In this document: piece by piece, positions 32,246-43,245 of the stretch
Numbering within the stretch: the first letter of the stretch is position 1
Layout of the letters: each line of letters opens with the position of its first letter
From: Vombatus ursinus
Lineage: Eukaryota; Chordata; Mammalia; Diprotodontia; Vombatidae
DNA length: 64,000 nucleotides
NCBI RefSeq assembly: GCF_900497805.2
Contig: NW_020954551.1
Location: 682,001 to 746,000, forward strand
Direction of reading: 5' to 3'
Program-made: the position numbers and the translations under genes
Notes under the pieces: generated by a model
The model's input: the letters and a program-made list of their open reading frames with translations, nothing else
Told to the model about the DNA's origin: nothing
The model's database searches: none

Positions 32246-32961
32246 AGCCAGAAGTAATATGAGGCCAATGGACCTTTACCCAAAGGTGTTAACCTATGGA
32301 GGGGCCCACTTCTTCCCCACCTGAGTCATGCCATGGTCCACCATTGGCCCACAACACAATGCAACTGCCCCAGAACCTTCCAACCCTCCCCATCTCCAAT
32401 TGCCATAGCCCTGTTCAAGAGAGCCCAATTTGCTCTCCAACCTTCGTGGGGGGTGATAAATAGATTATATTCTCTCCTGGTACGAGTGCCCCTGGGGTTG
32501 ACTGACTATATAACCACCCTTTCTTCCACTCTCAGACTTTTTTTGCCCCAGGGAAAACTATTCCTTGGTTTTCGCTCTGACCGTACAGTCAGGGTTGATG
32601 CGAAACTTATATCAGATAGTGGGTGTACAAGTGCCTTACAGACTCTAAGTATTGTGTAAATGCCAATTATTATAATGTGGTACATGTGGTTGAAAGAGTG
32701 CAGGATTTGGAGATAGAAGACCTTATATGGATAGATTCAGCTGCCATTTATTAATGGTGACGATGTGCTCTCTGCAAAGTAAAGACGAGGGTGTCCATGG
32801 GGCTGTCGTGAGCTTGAAGCCCAGTGGAGGAAGGAAGGGTACCACCAAACAAGCAGACTATAAGAAGGAGGCCATGGAGCCAAAGACAGTGAGAAAAGGG
32901 CCGTGAGATAGGAGGACGTGGTCACATTTACCGAGAGGTGGGGGAGGGAGCTCTCAGACAG
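32246..32961. other. Unassigned 0.7 kb
   Basis: No gene evidence. Bases 32735-32900 may be an L2 antisense remnant (GCCATTTATTAATGGTGACG) but are too decayed to be sure. Confidence 0.35.
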
Positions 32962-33240
32962 TTGTCAATCATTAATCAGGGAGCATTTGTTAGGGGCTTA
33001 CTCCAGGCTACTGTGAACACAAGTTACTGAGCGAAGCACCTAGATGGCTTTGGGGGGGAAATAACTCCTAAACGAGGATTTGAAAAGAATGGAGATCAAC
33101 AGATAGAGGTGGGGAACAAATTCTGAGCCTGGCAGACAGTGAGAGCAAAGGACCAGAAGTAAGACACAGCAGAACAAAAATAGGGGAAAGCTATGAGGGA
33201 TGAAGAGGGGAAGAGGCCATGGTGTAGACAACCTGTTGGT
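32962..33240 (-). mobile_element. L2 LINE, decayed antisense 3' region
   Basis: GGGAGCATTTGTTAGGGGCT, then GAACAAATTCTGAGCCTGG and GTGAGAGCAAAGGACC. Order matches antisense L2, but identity is low. Confidence 0.5.
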
Positions 33241-33689
33241 CCATTGGGACAACAAGCTCTCCCTGGGAGTCCTGGGCCTCAGTTTCCTTCCATGCCTTTT
33301 GGCAGCTCCAGGATGAAGGCATCTCAGGTAACTAATATAGAGTGGTAAGATGCATCTCACTGGCTTCTTACTGCTGAAGCCACATGCAGGGAGAGGCTAG
33401 TTAGCTAGAAAATTGGAAATGTCCAGGTTAGAAAGTTCAGCCAAAGTTGGACTTGGGTATAGAGGTTGGGGGTAGAGAAGGGACAAGGAAGGAGGGAGGT
33501 GGGTACCAGGCAGAGGAGGTGTGTATGCTTGAGACACAGACAGGTTGTTGGACTAGGCCTGAGAAATCAGTGGTTTTCCCAGGCTACAACAATGATTTAC
33601 TATAGTTCTAATAATAAATGCCAATACAACCAATCAGACTTGCTTTGAAGCCAATTACCTTTAAATAAGTGATTTTCAACACATAAAAT
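33241..33689. other. No recognised feature
   Basis: Unique-looking; no supported gene. Confidence 0.4.
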
Positions 33690-34198
33690 ATGTCACTCCC
33701 TCTAAACCCCCATCAGTTTTCTGTTTGTCCATTCATTTTTCCTCTTATATGGTCTTTGTTAAGAGTGTATTCTGTTCTTTGGTTCAGCTCTTTTCATTTT
33801 GCCTTATTTCATAAAGATCTTTCCATCTTTCTTGATCTTAATTGCGTTATATTATTCCATTACATTCCTACTACAATTTATTCAATCATTGTTCAACATT
33901 TAGGCTGTTTCCAGTTTTGTTTTTTTCTTCCAATTTTCAAGTAATTGAATGTCGTTTAAAAAAAAAAAAGATGACTTTCAGGCTGTATTCCCAACAATGG
34001 AATTATTGAGTCAAGGAGGGAATGATTATTTTTATATCTCTCATTACTCATTTCTAGTTTGCTCTCCAAAAGGATTCTACAAGTTTGCATTTGCATCACT
34101 GAGGAATGAACATGTCTCTTCTCCACAATTCCACTGGCACTGAATTTTGTTGCTTTTAATTATTTTTACTGAATCGGTGGGTGTGAGGTGGAACCTAA
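33690..34198 (-). mobile_element. L1 LINE, old, ORF2 end, antisense
   Basis: TTATATTATTCCATTACATT, TGGAATTATTGAGTCAAGGA, GTTTGCTCTCCAAAAGGATT and ACAATTCCACTGGCACTGAA follow the same order as the L1 at 26.5-27.9 kb (ATGCTATTGCTGGGTCAAAG, TTGCTCTCCAAAATGG, AACTCCACCAACAATGCC). It contains an A-run at 33958-33969. Older than the 26.5-kb copy. Confidence 0.75.
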
Positions 34199-34202
34199 AA
34201 GA

Positions 34203-34348
34203 AATTATTTGTTTGCCTCAGTTTCCTCACCAGTAAAATGAGCTGGAGAAGGAAATGACAAACTACTGCAGTATCTTTGCCAAGAAAACTCCATAATAGG
34301 GTCATAAAGAATCAGACACAACCGAAAAAATGACTGAACAACAAATTT
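34203..34348 (+). mobile_element. Mar-1 CORE-SINE, 3' half
   Basis: TTTGCCTCAGTTTCCTCACC, GAGCTGGAGAAGGAAATGAC, GAATCAGACACAACCGAAAA, CTGAACAACAAA. Confidence 0.85.
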
Positions 34349-35107
34349 ATTGAAAAGATATAGCAAGATCTGAAGTTCTAAAATGTTTTCCCCAAACCAG
34401 GCTACAATCTACCATTTATACTTTGATACCTGGGGAGAATGGGGTCAAACTTAAAATAGTTGCTATAAACTTTCTCCCCACCACTGAATTCACTTTTAGC
34501 ACTATTGGATGAATACATCTGTTTCTCCGCAATCCCATCAGCCATGGGTATGGCATAGCTAGTGGAAGAGGAGTTCCTTCCTCGTTTGAGGAGCATGGCG
34601 ATTCAGCTGACAGGTTGATCCACACTGGGCTGGGTCAAGAAGGTAGCTCCTCAAAGCTGGCTCCTTCCCCAGCCAGGCCTTCAGTAAGTGCCATAACTGG
34701 ACTTCTGATGGCTCTTTCCACCTTCCAAAACTTAAAAGGTCATAGTCTAGATCACTATATCTGCTACAGTCATTTACCTAAGAGCAGGAAACAGAACAGA
34801 GGCAGAGAACCAACAGAGCCATGTCTTCAAGATCACATGTCTTCAAGCCATGAAGATGAGGAGAAAGGACCCCAGGAGGCTCTTCCCCCAATGACCATCG
34901 GGAGGAGAGCTTGACTTGCTCAGTTAATGCCTTTTGTAGGCACTCAGTTCCTGTTCAAGATTGAATCTGCCTGGTCCTCCCATCTCCTCAGTCTCCTCTG
35001 CCCCTCTGATCAGACCCTTTGACTAGGGGCAGGGCCATGGGCTCCACGACCTCAGTTTAAAGAGAGATCCCAGCACGGTCACCCCCACATTTTCCACTAG
35101 CTATGCT
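34349..35107. other. Unassigned 0.75 kb
   Basis: Several short frames on both strands with no domain signature. No named repeat. Confidence 0.4.
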
Positions 35108-35335
35108 GCTTTTGGACTTGTCTGGAAGTCTCTCTATCATGCCCCCACACTATACCAGGTATTTTTCCCCCCATCCCTCCTTTCAGCTTCCTTGTGTGTA
35201 TTGTCTTCCCCTATTAGATTGTAAGCTTCTTGAGGGCAGGGACTATCTTTATTTGTATTTGTATTTGTATCCCTAGCACTTAGCACAATGTCTGGCCTAC
35301 AGTTGGTGCTTAATAAATGTTTACTAACTGACTGT
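35108..35335 (+). mobile_element. L2 LINE 3' end
   Basis: GATTGTAAGCTTCTTGAGGG, TGTATCCCTAGCACTTAGCA, CAATGTCTGGCCTACAG, TGCTTAATAAATGTTTACTA. A TTTGTA triplication sits at about 35252-35269. Confidence 0.9.
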
Positions 35336-35686
35336 TCAGCAGCCAATCAGAAGACTTTTTTTCACCACTCAGTAAATGGACAGGAAACAGTTACAGAATA
35401 CATACCCAGGCTCTGAATCAGGGGCAGGACCTTCTATTACATGTCATCATGCAGTCCCAGAAACAGGCTCCTCATATCCTCCACATGGGCTGGCAGCAGG
35501 CAGAGCCTGTAGCTCATGGTTCTGGGGCTGGACCGTCATGGACTAGCCCCCTGTTACCCTAAAAATGACATGGCTGAGGCACTGAAATATCTTTAGTTAT
35601 CAATGATTAATATTGTGTTTACTAAGACAAGAAAATGCCTTTCCATTCTCAGCAAGTCATGAAACAAAATGGTTTTGGAGATAATA
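35336..35686. other. No recognised feature
   Basis: Unique-looking interval. Confidence 0.4.
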
Positions 35687-35870
35687 GTAAAATCTCACAA
35701 TACCGAAGCATTTTAAGGTTTACAACTTGCTTCCCTCTGTGAGGTAGGTAGTGAAAGGATTGGTATCCCCATTTTACAGATGAGGAAGCTGAGGCGCAGA
35801 GGATTTAAATGAGTTGCCTAAAGTTACACAGCTAGGGAGTGTCAAGGCTTGGAATTTGAACAGGGGGCTT
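35687..35870 (-). mobile_element. MIR SINE, antisense
   Basis: GCATTTTAAGGTTTACAACT, CCCCATTTTACAGATGAGGA, GTTACACAGCTAGGGAGTG, TTGAACAGGGGGC. Confidence 0.85.
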
Positions 35871-35879
35871 TTTTTTTTT

Positions 35880-36116
35880 TCCACTCCTGTCCAACACTGA
35901 CCCTTGCTGTTATGGAGTTGATTGTCTATGACCTCTTGGGTTTTCTCGGCAAAGGCACTAGAGTGGTTTGCTATTTTCTTCTCTGGCTCATTTTACAGAT
36001 GAGGAAACTGAGGCAAATAGAGTTGAATGACTTGCCCACGGTCAGAGACTAGATTTGAAGTCAGGTCCTTCTGACTCCAAGACTGGTGTTCTATCCATTG
36101 TACCACCTAGCTATCC
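35880..36116 (-). mobile_element. Mar-1 CORE-SINE, antisense
   Basis: TGGGTTTTCTCGGCAAAGGC, GTGGTTTGCTATTTTCTTC, AGATGAGGAAACTGAGGCAA, CAGGTCCTTCTGACTCC, CTATCCATTGTACCACCTAG. The RTE-like tail is decayed. Confidence 0.85.
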
Positions 36117-37794
36117 TATGCTATTGGTTAACCAGAAAATCTTCAGTTAGCTATACAATTCAATCTGCCAGAGTAACCTATGCTCTGAAGTATTCTAGTC
36201 TATATTGTATTATTCATCCCTAGGTGAGCAAAATGATTTCCTGAATGCAGAAAAAGGCAAGGATCTCTTAATAAAAACAGGACGTCTAAATTTCCTTTTC
36301 TTTTCAAATTTTAAGGAATATTTTAAAATGTAAGCTCTCTTTTGAACCAAAATCTAGGCCAAATTCCATTATAACTAATATTATTGTCATAAAACTTGGA
36401 ATAAATAATACCGACAATAATAATATTTCTAAGGCCTAGCTCTTGATTCACTCATTTGCAATAATATTTGACACATAGCTTCGTGGCAGGACAGCAAAAA
36501 ACCCAAAATATAAACTTGTTTTGTTTTAATGGGACATGATCTTTAGCAGAACCACAGCTAGTAATATTTGGACGTGGGATTTTGCAGACCATGCTCAGGG
36601 CAAACAGTATGAAAGGTGTCCTCAGACGGAGGTTTAGAGGTGAGGAAACAGGCCATTTGGTAACTTCCTACTCTACCTAATTCTTCTTGCTAACTAGGTG
36701 GTAAGCTTTCTCATTTCTCTGCTGTGGAAGGACTGCCAGGACTGTCAGCACCCTCTAAATTTGTCCCTCAGGGCAACGTCCCAGTTGACCCACCCTAGTT
36801 ATGGCTTTGATCTCTAGAATACAAGATGGCTCTCGATTCTCCTACCTCCAGCCTGGATTCCTTAAGAGGTCTGACTTGTCTGGGTTTTAGTAACACATTA
36901 ATTGCAACTTTCCTGAGAGACCTTTGGTGCTTTGATTTAAAAAAAAAAAACCCCAATAAAACCCAAATTTCCAAGCCTCTAGGCTTCCTTGGCCCAAGAT
37001 CCTGGCTTTGGAATTCTTTGGGAGGCAAGCCATTGCAATGAGAGAATGATAGCTGAGTGAACCAAATGCCTCCCAAGTTTCCTTTGACTGGTTGCAGACC
37101 ATTTTGACTATTTCTTTCTGATAGTTCCTATTGAATTTTTTTTGTAAGAGAGAGTTTCAATTTCAAGGTTTGGAATCCTTAGGATTTAGGCTCTTGATTA
37201 AAAAAAGTGAAATTTAATCTTGGATCAGCAGTAATGCGTTTGAGCTGGGGCAACAGTCTTCCCCACAATAGAAGAACTCTTGTGACCAATATTTATTATG
37301 GTAATGGTCTGTTATTATAAACCTTGGATGAATAATATTTTTATGTCCAACCACACAACAAGGCATATATTATAATGTTAGGCCCATTTGGCAGGAAGAT
37401 ACCAATGATCCAAGGAGCATAATTATCTCATGGTTAGACATGCCCATAAAAGTGTGTTATTAATTTTGTTTTTTTTACAACCTCACAGAATATTTTCATT
37501 GCAGATGAAGCATCAGACACATTTTTGCTCAGAGGAAGGAATCAAGATGGCAGTCCCTGCTTCAGTGGACTGAAGAGGACTTTGGCAGCTCAGAGCTTGG
37601 AGTGGGGAGCCCCACTGGGAGACAGAGGTCTCTGATGGCATTTGCAGAATCCTAAAACCCCACAAGTCAAGAGTTGGAAGGCATCTCAATGGCTATACTC
37701 TATCTCCCTGGCTTGGTATCCTGAATTCCTTAGGTTGTTTATAGCTACTTTTAGAGGGGTCTAGGCGGCTGCTGAAGCTTTCACATTTACATAG
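36117..37794. other. Repeat-poor 1.7 kb
   Basis: The longest interval without a repeat I can name. An A-run lies at 36939-36950. Short frames at 36795-37102 lack a domain signature and overlap on both strands. Confidence 0.4.
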
Positions 37795-37890
37795 CTCAGG
37801 TTTAAAGATGGAAAGAACCTTACTGGTCCATCCCCATCCCCATCATCTTAAAGATGAGGAAACTGAGTAAGGCCCAGGGAGACTAAGTGA
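37795..37890 (-). mobile_element. MIR3 SINE fragment, antisense
   Basis: GGAAAGAACCTTACTGGTCC, AAGATGAGGAAACTGAGTAA, GGCCCAGGGAGACTAAGTG. Confidence 0.65.
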
Positions 37891-37892
37891 TT

Positions 37893-38082
37893 GATGTGGA
37901 GCTTGAAGAGAGTTCAGAGGTCATCAAGTCTTTCATCTTACAGAGAAAGAAACAGGCCCTAAAATCCAGAAGCAAGGTGACTTGACCACACTTATATTGG
38001 TGGTGAGCAATAAAGGCAGGATTTGAACCCAGATCTTTTTGTCTCCTATTCAACTCTCTTTGTACTGTACTGTGCCACATGT
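37893..38082 (-). mobile_element. MIR3 SINE, antisense
   Basis: AGAGTTCAGAGGTCATCAAG, TCTTACAGAGAAAGAAACAG, GGATTTGAACCCAGATC, GTACTGTGCCACAT. Confidence 0.7.
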
Positions 38083-38204
38083 TATAGCAATCAAATAGTC
38101 AAATGAATGGGGTCCTATAAGCTGAATGGCCAACTGAATAACTGCCTTCCTTGCTTTTTAGCCCTTTGGATGAGTAAATAATTACAATATAATAATTAAT
38201 AAAT

Positions 38205-38335
38205 TAATAAATAAGGATTTATGTAATGCCTACTATGTGTCAGTCACTGTGCAAAGCACGAAGATGCAAGAAGAATGAAAATCCCTACTTGCAAGGAGTT
38301 TAGTGGGTGCTTCATAAATTACTGTTTGACATGAT
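38205..38335 (-). mobile_element. L2 LINE 3' tip, antisense
   Basis: AATGCCTACTATGTGTCAGT, CACTGTGCAAAGCACGAAG, CTACTTGCAAGGAGTTTAG. Confidence 0.7.
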
Positions 38336-38397
38336 GGTTTGATATTGTCAAAGTCAAATATGTTAGCATGAGAAATCCCTGAATCTTCTTATCTCAT

Positions 38398-38738
38398 GTT
38401 TACTTAGTGTGAATACTTGCCATATTCACTCATAGAGTGCAGACTTGTCGAGGGTAGTTTCCAGTAACCTCTCTGCAAAAATCTCCTCATACCCATTTTG
38501 TGTACATGCATGTACATATGTATGTATGTATGTATACACACATATAAACATTTCCTATGCATGTGTTGTTGCCCCAATCAAAAGTAAGCTTCTTGAGGGC
38601 AGGACTACTTTGCTTCTGTCTTTGTATCTCCGGGGTCTAGTACAGAGATGGCTTTTAATAAATATTGTTGATCGATTTGTCCCTAGGACAGTACCTGGTA
38701 CAGAGTAGGTACTTAATAGATGTTTATTGTTTGTGGGT
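38398..38738 (+). mobile_element. L2 LINE 3' end with duplicated tip
   Basis: AAGTAAGCTTCTTGAGGGCA, TTTGTATCTCCGGGGTCTAG, then a second tip TAGGACAGTACCTGGTACAG and TACTTAATAGATGTTTATT. An (ATGT)n run lies at 38513-38533. Confidence 0.8.
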
Positions 38739-39164
38739 GAATCTGTGATTTACCCTTGACTGTGGGCTGTGATCCTACACTGAGAGGACCCAAAACCAGG
38801 TGCCCCCCTCAGCCTAACTAGGGCCTAGAGGACTCAGCTGATTGTTTCTGCTCAAGTAAGCCAAAGCATGGCTCCATGAGCAATAGCTACCCGGTGGCCA
38901 GAGAAGACTTGAGTCTACACATACAGCCATGGGAGCTGACTCTGACAATGGGAATATATTTGTATGGGAAATCAACAGCCTCAATAAACAAGATCGGGAT
39001 TGTGGCACTAGGAGGGTGGAAGGGGCAAGGTGGGATCTTCTCCATGAATAGTGCTTTGCTCATCGTGGAAGTGTGTAAGATGTGATCTCTCCAGGGTCTA
39101 GTGCCTTCCCCATAAATGACCCTGTATTTATTCTCTACATATGTAACACACACACACATTTTAC
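38739..39164. other. No recognised feature
   Basis: Unique-looking; a (CA)n of ten bases at 39150. No gene evidence. Confidence 0.4.
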
Positions 39165-39278
39165 ATGGTGTTCCCCCCCCACTTTAGAATGTAGGGTCTT
39201 TGAGCTTTCTGTCTTTGTTTCCCCAGTGCTTGGCACACAGTAGGTACATAAGTGATGCTTATTAATTGAGTGATGAGT
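39165..39278 (+). mobile_element. L2 LINE 3' end
   Basis: AGAATGTAGGGTCTTTGAGC, TTTCCCCAGTGCTTGGCACA, CAGTAGGTACATAAGTG. Confidence 0.8.
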
Positions 39279-39317
39279 TTTAGGATATCTTTACTTTCCA
39301 GTTTGCACATCATATTC

Positions 39318-39380
39318 CGTATTCCATTACAATGGAAGCTCTTTGGGAACAGGGACTGATTTTCAAATTTGTCCTTTGTC
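39318..39380 (+). mobile_element. L2 LINE fragment
   Basis: CATTACAATGGAAGCTCTTT, GGGAACAGGGACTGA. Confidence 0.55.
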
Positions 39381-39460
39381 AGAAGTAGGTCTTGAACTCA
39401 GGCCTTCCTGCCGTAAAGGCTGATCTTCTTCCCACCGTGCCAAGTTTGTTGCCTGCCTCT
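39381..39460 (-). mobile_element. MIR fragment, antisense
   Basis: AGGTCTTGAACTCAGGCCTT, CTGATCTTCTTCCCACCGTG. Confidence 0.55.
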
Positions 39461-39591
39461 CTACCCAAAAATTCAGTTTTGTTTCTAGAATAATGATATG
39501 AGGAATGCCCGTAGTTACAAAAAAAGATGTATTTGTTTGTTACTAGGAAGACTTTAACAATTGCAAATAATATTGGATGTTTCACAGTGAG

Positions 39592-39787
39592 GTTCACTTT
39601 CTGTGTGACCCTAGACAAGTCACTTAACCTCTTTTTGCCTCAGTTTCCTCAACTGTAAAATGGAGATAATAATAATGCCCACCTCCTGGGGTTGTTGTAA
39701 GGACTAAATTATACAATATTTGTAAAGCATTTTGCAAACCCTATGCTTTATATGAATGTAATCCTCCTCCTCCTCCTCCTCCTCCCA
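39592..39787 (+). mobile_element. CORE-SINE, 3' two-thirds, with (TCC)n tail
   Basis: TGTGTGACCCTAGACAAGTC, TTGCCTCAGTTTCCTCAACT, GTAAAGCATTTTGCAAACCC, then a (TCC)n run at 39764-39786 replacing the usual ATT-type tail. Confidence 0.8.
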
Positions 39788-40084
39788 ATCCTTCTCCTCA
39801 TCATTTTGTTTTTACTCGAGATAATATTTTAGTTTATTTTAATTTTTGGATTATTTCAGGTCATTGCATTTTCACTTTCGATATCTAAAAGTTTTGTTTC
39901 TTAACACCTTCTGTTTTTGCTTATATACTGTATGCCTTGTTCCAACTCGTGAAGTTTCCAGGACCATGGAACTTAAAAAAAAAAAAAAAAGATAGCAGAG
40001 ACCACCCCCCCACCCAGCAGGGCGGTTAGAAGAAAAGAGTGATTGGTTGGGAATCAATCATTCTGTTTGTATGTCTTCCATATT
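39788..40084. other. No recognised feature
   Basis: Contains a 16-nt A-run at about 39975-39990. Confidence 0.4.
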
Positions 40085-40235
40085 TGTACGTGGCTATTTG
40101 CATGGTGTCTGCCCCCTTGAATATGAGCTCCTTGAGAGTACAGATCTCTGTTTTGGCCTGACTTTGTATTACTAGCACTAAGTGCAGTGCCTTGCATACA
40201 GAGAGCACTCAATAAGTACTTATTGACTGATTTCC
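40085..40235 (+). mobile_element. L2 LINE 3' end
   Basis: AATATGAGCTCCTTGAGAGT, AGTGCAGTGCCTTGCATACA, CTCAATAAGTACTTATTGAC. Confidence 0.85.
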
Positions 40236-40344
40236 TCCTCTGCTAGTTTGATTATTTCTAACTCTTCTCCCATAGCACCAAGGAGAGCCATACTGATTTT
40301 AAAAGACTTAAGGGGGAGACATTGTAAACCATTAGTCCGTTAAC

Positions 40345-40882
40345 AAGTGTTTTTCAAAAAAATTATTTTATGTTCAATTCATGGAATAAAACAAGCATTT
40401 CTACAACGCAGTACAATAAGAAAGATGATTGCACATGAAACTGCATATCTACTGTGTCTCATCCACAACAAAGTTATCATCTAAATTTCTTTATTTTCGT
40501 CTTGTTCCCCCCCATACCCTAGAGATGGCTACCATTAGACACAAATAGGTATACATACACACACACATATACATATATAAAATTGTTATATACATATTTG
40601 TACTTATCAGCTCTTTCTCTGGATGCAGACAGCATCTTTCTTCATATGGCCTTTATTTTTAATTTGGTATTTTTAATAGCCAAGATAACTTATTTGCTCG
40701 TTATTTGTCGTTCTTAAAACAATGTTGCTGTTACTGTATACGATGTTCTCTTGGTTCTGCCCACTTCTCTCTTCACCATTTCTTGCAAGTCTCTCCGTGC
40801 CTTTCGAAGATCATTGAGCTCATCATTTCTTATAGCACCATGGTATTCCATCATGACCTTACACACAACTTGTTCAGCCAAG
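40345..40882 (-). mobile_element. L1 LINE 3' end, older family, antisense
   Basis: Marsupial L1 3'UTR: AATTCATGGAATAAAACAAG, GATGATTGCACATGAAACTG, AGATGGCTACCATTAGACAC, then CTCTTTCTCTGGATGCAGAC. The last ORF2 codons are readable on the minus strand as MEYHGAIRNDELNDLRK. The 3'UTR differs from that of the 26.5-kb copy, so two L1 lineages are present. Confidence 0.85.
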
Positions 40883-41150
40883 CATTTATCAAACTTTTGC
40901 TGTGTATCAGGCTCCGAGCCAAGTGCTGGCAATACAAACAAAGCAAACAGACAGACGGACAGAAAACCACAGTCCCCGCTCTCGAGTGAAAATTTTAATG
41001 GGGGAAACTCCCTATCAGTCTCTGGGTGCCTACCAGGTAAGTGGAGAGATGAGGGCAACGGGAGCGGGGAAGGCAGCGGCAGCCGGCGCCTTTCGCGGAA
41101 GGGGGCGTCAGAGCTGGGCTTTGAAGGAAGCCTGGGGAGCTGAAAGGTAG
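40880..41150 (-). mobile_element. L2 LINE 3' region, antisense, CpG-rich
   Basis: CAAGCATTTATCAAACTTTT, TCAGGCTCCGAGCCAAGTGC, GGCTTTGAAGGAAGCCTGGG. Its right half is unusually CpG-rich for an old repeat. Confidence 0.7.
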
Positions 41151-41400
41151 AGGGAAGGGGGAGAGCCTTCGAGCCTTGGGGTTCAGCCAACACCAACGCC
41201 CAAGACGGGAGGAGGCGTCACGATCCTGCCGGCATTCCTCAGTTTACCTGAAGCCAAATCCAGCGGAGAATGACGGAGTTCCTCCGCTGTATGAAAGCCC
41301 CTGCTAAAGGCTCGAGTCCACGTGGCGACGCGTGGTCCCTACCGTCTACTGCACGTGCATCATAATAATAATCGGCATCTCTAGAGTTCACAGGCGCCTC
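41040..41400. promoter_or_regulatory. CpG island candidate
   Basis: I count about 26 CpG in roughly 330 bp with GC near 60 percent, giving an observed/expected ratio near 1, while typical stretches of this window have about one CpG per 100 bp. Examples are AGCCGGCGCCTTTCGCGG and GTGGCGACGCGTGG. No TATA box or splice donor makes a gene start convincing. It may be an orphan CpG island, an unmethylated enhancer or a GC-biased conversion hotspot. Confidence 0.55.
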
Positions 41401-41560
41401 ACTGTAGAGCCGAAAGGAAGCTCAGAGGCTCTCTGGTGCAACCCCCTCATTAGACAGATGAGGAAACCGAGGCTCAGAAGGCCTTCCGCTACTGGGCCAA
41501 GGTCACACAGGGAACATAGTCAGTCAGGAGCTCAGCTTGGGTCTTCGGGTATTTTTCAGC
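41400..41560 (-). mobile_element. MIR3 SINE, antisense
   Basis: GGAAGCTCAGAGGCTCTCTG, GACAGATGAGGAAACCGAGG, AAGGTCACACAGGGAACATA. Confidence 0.75.
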
Positions 41561-41644
41561 CGTCCCTCTGTGACTCCCAGTGTGGGAAGGGGCTGCCTCA
41601 GGAGGGAACGTGTCTCCCTTACCTCTGCCCTGCCCCCTGTCTTT

Positions 41645-41760
41645 GCCCTCCCCGCTTAATTCAAGGACTTCAAACAAAGACTTGATGACAGCTTGTCATT
41701 GAAGGGATTCCCAGCAGGTAGAGGCCTCTGAAATTCCTCCTTGACCCCAGATTCTGGGCT
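41645..41760 (+). mobile_element. L3/CR1 3' end
   Basis: AAGGACTTCAAACAAAGACT, TGATGACAGCTTGTCATTGA, GAGGCCTCTGAAATTCC. Confidence 0.7.
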
Positions 41761-41870
41761 GCTCAGAGCCTGAACTCACGGGAGCACTTAGATGGCGGCT
41801 GAGTTGAATGCTTCCCCTTTAGACTGTCCTCTCTGTGGAGAATAAATGAGAAGGAGCGGGCGAGTGGTGG

Positions 41871-41995
41871 CCGCCTCCCTCTCCCGTCTCTCCCTTCCCC
41901 TCCTTCCCCCCTCCTTCTCTTCCCCCTCTTCTCCCTCTCCCTCCCCTCTCCCCTCCTCCCCCTCCTCCTCCTCCTCCTCCTCCTCCTCCCCTGCC
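41871..41995. repeat. Polypyrimidine tract, (TCC)n
   Basis: About 120 bp of CTCCC/TTCC text ending in (CTC)n. Long frames over it (poly-Ser plus, poly-Gly minus) follow from composition. Confidence 0.9.
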
Positions 41996-42344
41996 AGTGG
42001 TAAGCACAGTCGCTCCTTTGTTTACCTTCATGGAACGGGATCGTTATCTGCCGACCCCCATTTGGGAAAGGCTTTCCTACGTGTTAGCCTGCGGATGCTG
42101 TTTGTGGTGACTGGAGGCGCCCTTAAGCCCCGAGGAGGCTCGTTGGAACCATACGAGGAACTCTTCCCTCATTTTCCATGTTAGCTTTCAAGATGGAGCA
42201 ATGGAGACACCTACCACGGTGACTAGGTTCATTTTCTGTGCCAGGAAATTATTTAAATTGGCCTTCGCTCAGCTGTTCCTGATGCGTGGGACCCTTGGCC
42301 AAAGGTTGGGCCCCCTCTGTTGCTTGCCCTTGTCCTAAACACAG
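41996..42344. other. CpG-elevated unique stretch
   Basis: Unique sequence with many CpG (for example GAACGGGATCGTTATCTGCC and GGAGGCGCCC). No exon could be argued. Confidence 0.4.
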
Positions 42345-42475
42345 AGACCTTCGGGCCTGCTGGGTGATGTTGGACAAGTCCCTTGTCTCCCCGGACCTTC
42401 GTGTTCTCACGTGTAAAACGAGGGGTTTGGACAGGATGGCTTCTAAGCCCCTTCCAGCTTTAACCCTGTAGTCCC
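42345..42475 (+). mobile_element. MIR3 SINE, CpG-rich copy
   Basis: GGTGATGTTGGACAAGTCCC, GTGTTCTCACGTGTAAAACG, GACAGGATGGCTTCTAAGCC, L3-type tail CCCCTTCCAGCTTTAACCC. Confidence 0.75.
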
Positions 42476-42689
42476 ATTTGCCCCGTGGCAAAGGAAGCCA
42501 GAGCTGCTAAACATCAGGACCCATTTCAGACAGCCTTACCCTGACCCAGAGATGCAGTTCACAAAAAACCCCAAGTTTTTCCAAACGGAGTTTCTGTGTT
42601 TCCATTTCCTCTCCACCTACTGTAGTCTGGAGACTCGGTGATCCGGTCACAGCGAGTGCCTCGCGGGTCCAGAGACGTGGCTCTCATTT

Positions 42690-42960
42690 CTCACCTCAGG
42701 GCCTTTGCAGGGGCTGTAAGCCAAACATTCCCCCCTCACCTGGGTCTCTCAGAATCCCTGGTCCCCACAAGTGCCATCTCCTACATGAAACCTTTCCTGA
42801 TCCCCCAGCTGCTCGTGTCTCCCCCATCACCCCACCCCCATTACCTCCTGGCTATTTTTTAGACATTTATAGACCTCTCCTGACTAGACTCCAAGCCCTC
42901 TGAGGCCAGGGACTCTTTTCACTTTGTATCCTTGTGGCCCCACAGTGCTTGAAATGTATC
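42690..42960 (+). mobile_element. L2 LINE 3' end (left part)
   Basis: CACCTCAGGGCCTTTGCAGG, AGAATCCCTGGTCCCC, ATGAAACCTTTCCTGATCCC, TCTGAGGCCAGGGACTC, CACAGTGCTTG. Confidence 0.9.
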
Positions 42961-43198
42961 GAGTGGTTTCAGTTGTGTCTGACTCTTCATGACCCCATTT
43001 GGGGTTTTTGTGGCAAAGATATTGGAGTGGTTTGCCCTTTTCTTCTCTAGCTCATTTTACAGATGAGAAAATTGAGGCAAACAGGGATAAGTGACTTGTC
43101 CAGAGGCACACAGCTAATATGTGTCTGAGGCCGGATTTGAACTCAGGAAGATGAGTCTTCTTGACTCCAGGCCTGGCACTGGCTGGCCACCTAGCTGG
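42961..43198 (-). mobile_element. Mar-1 CORE-SINE in L2
   Basis: TCAGTTGTGTCTGACTCTTC tail, GTTTGCCCTTTTCTTCTC, CACACAGCTAATATGTGTCT, GAACTCAGGAAGATGAGTC. Confidence 0.9.
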
Positions 43199-43245
43199 CC
43201 CATAGTAAGTTCCTAATAAATGCTTATTGTTTGATTGATTTACTG
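43199..43245 (+). mobile_element. L2 LINE 3' end (right part)
   Basis: CCCATAGTAAGTTCCTAATA, AATGCTTATTGTTTGATTGA complete the L2 terminus. Confidence 0.85.

Noticed and set aside
41819-42184. 112-codon plus-strand frame with poly-Ser/Pro and its Gly-rich antisense
   Set aside because: Generated by the polypyrimidine (TCC)n tract; no flanking domain.
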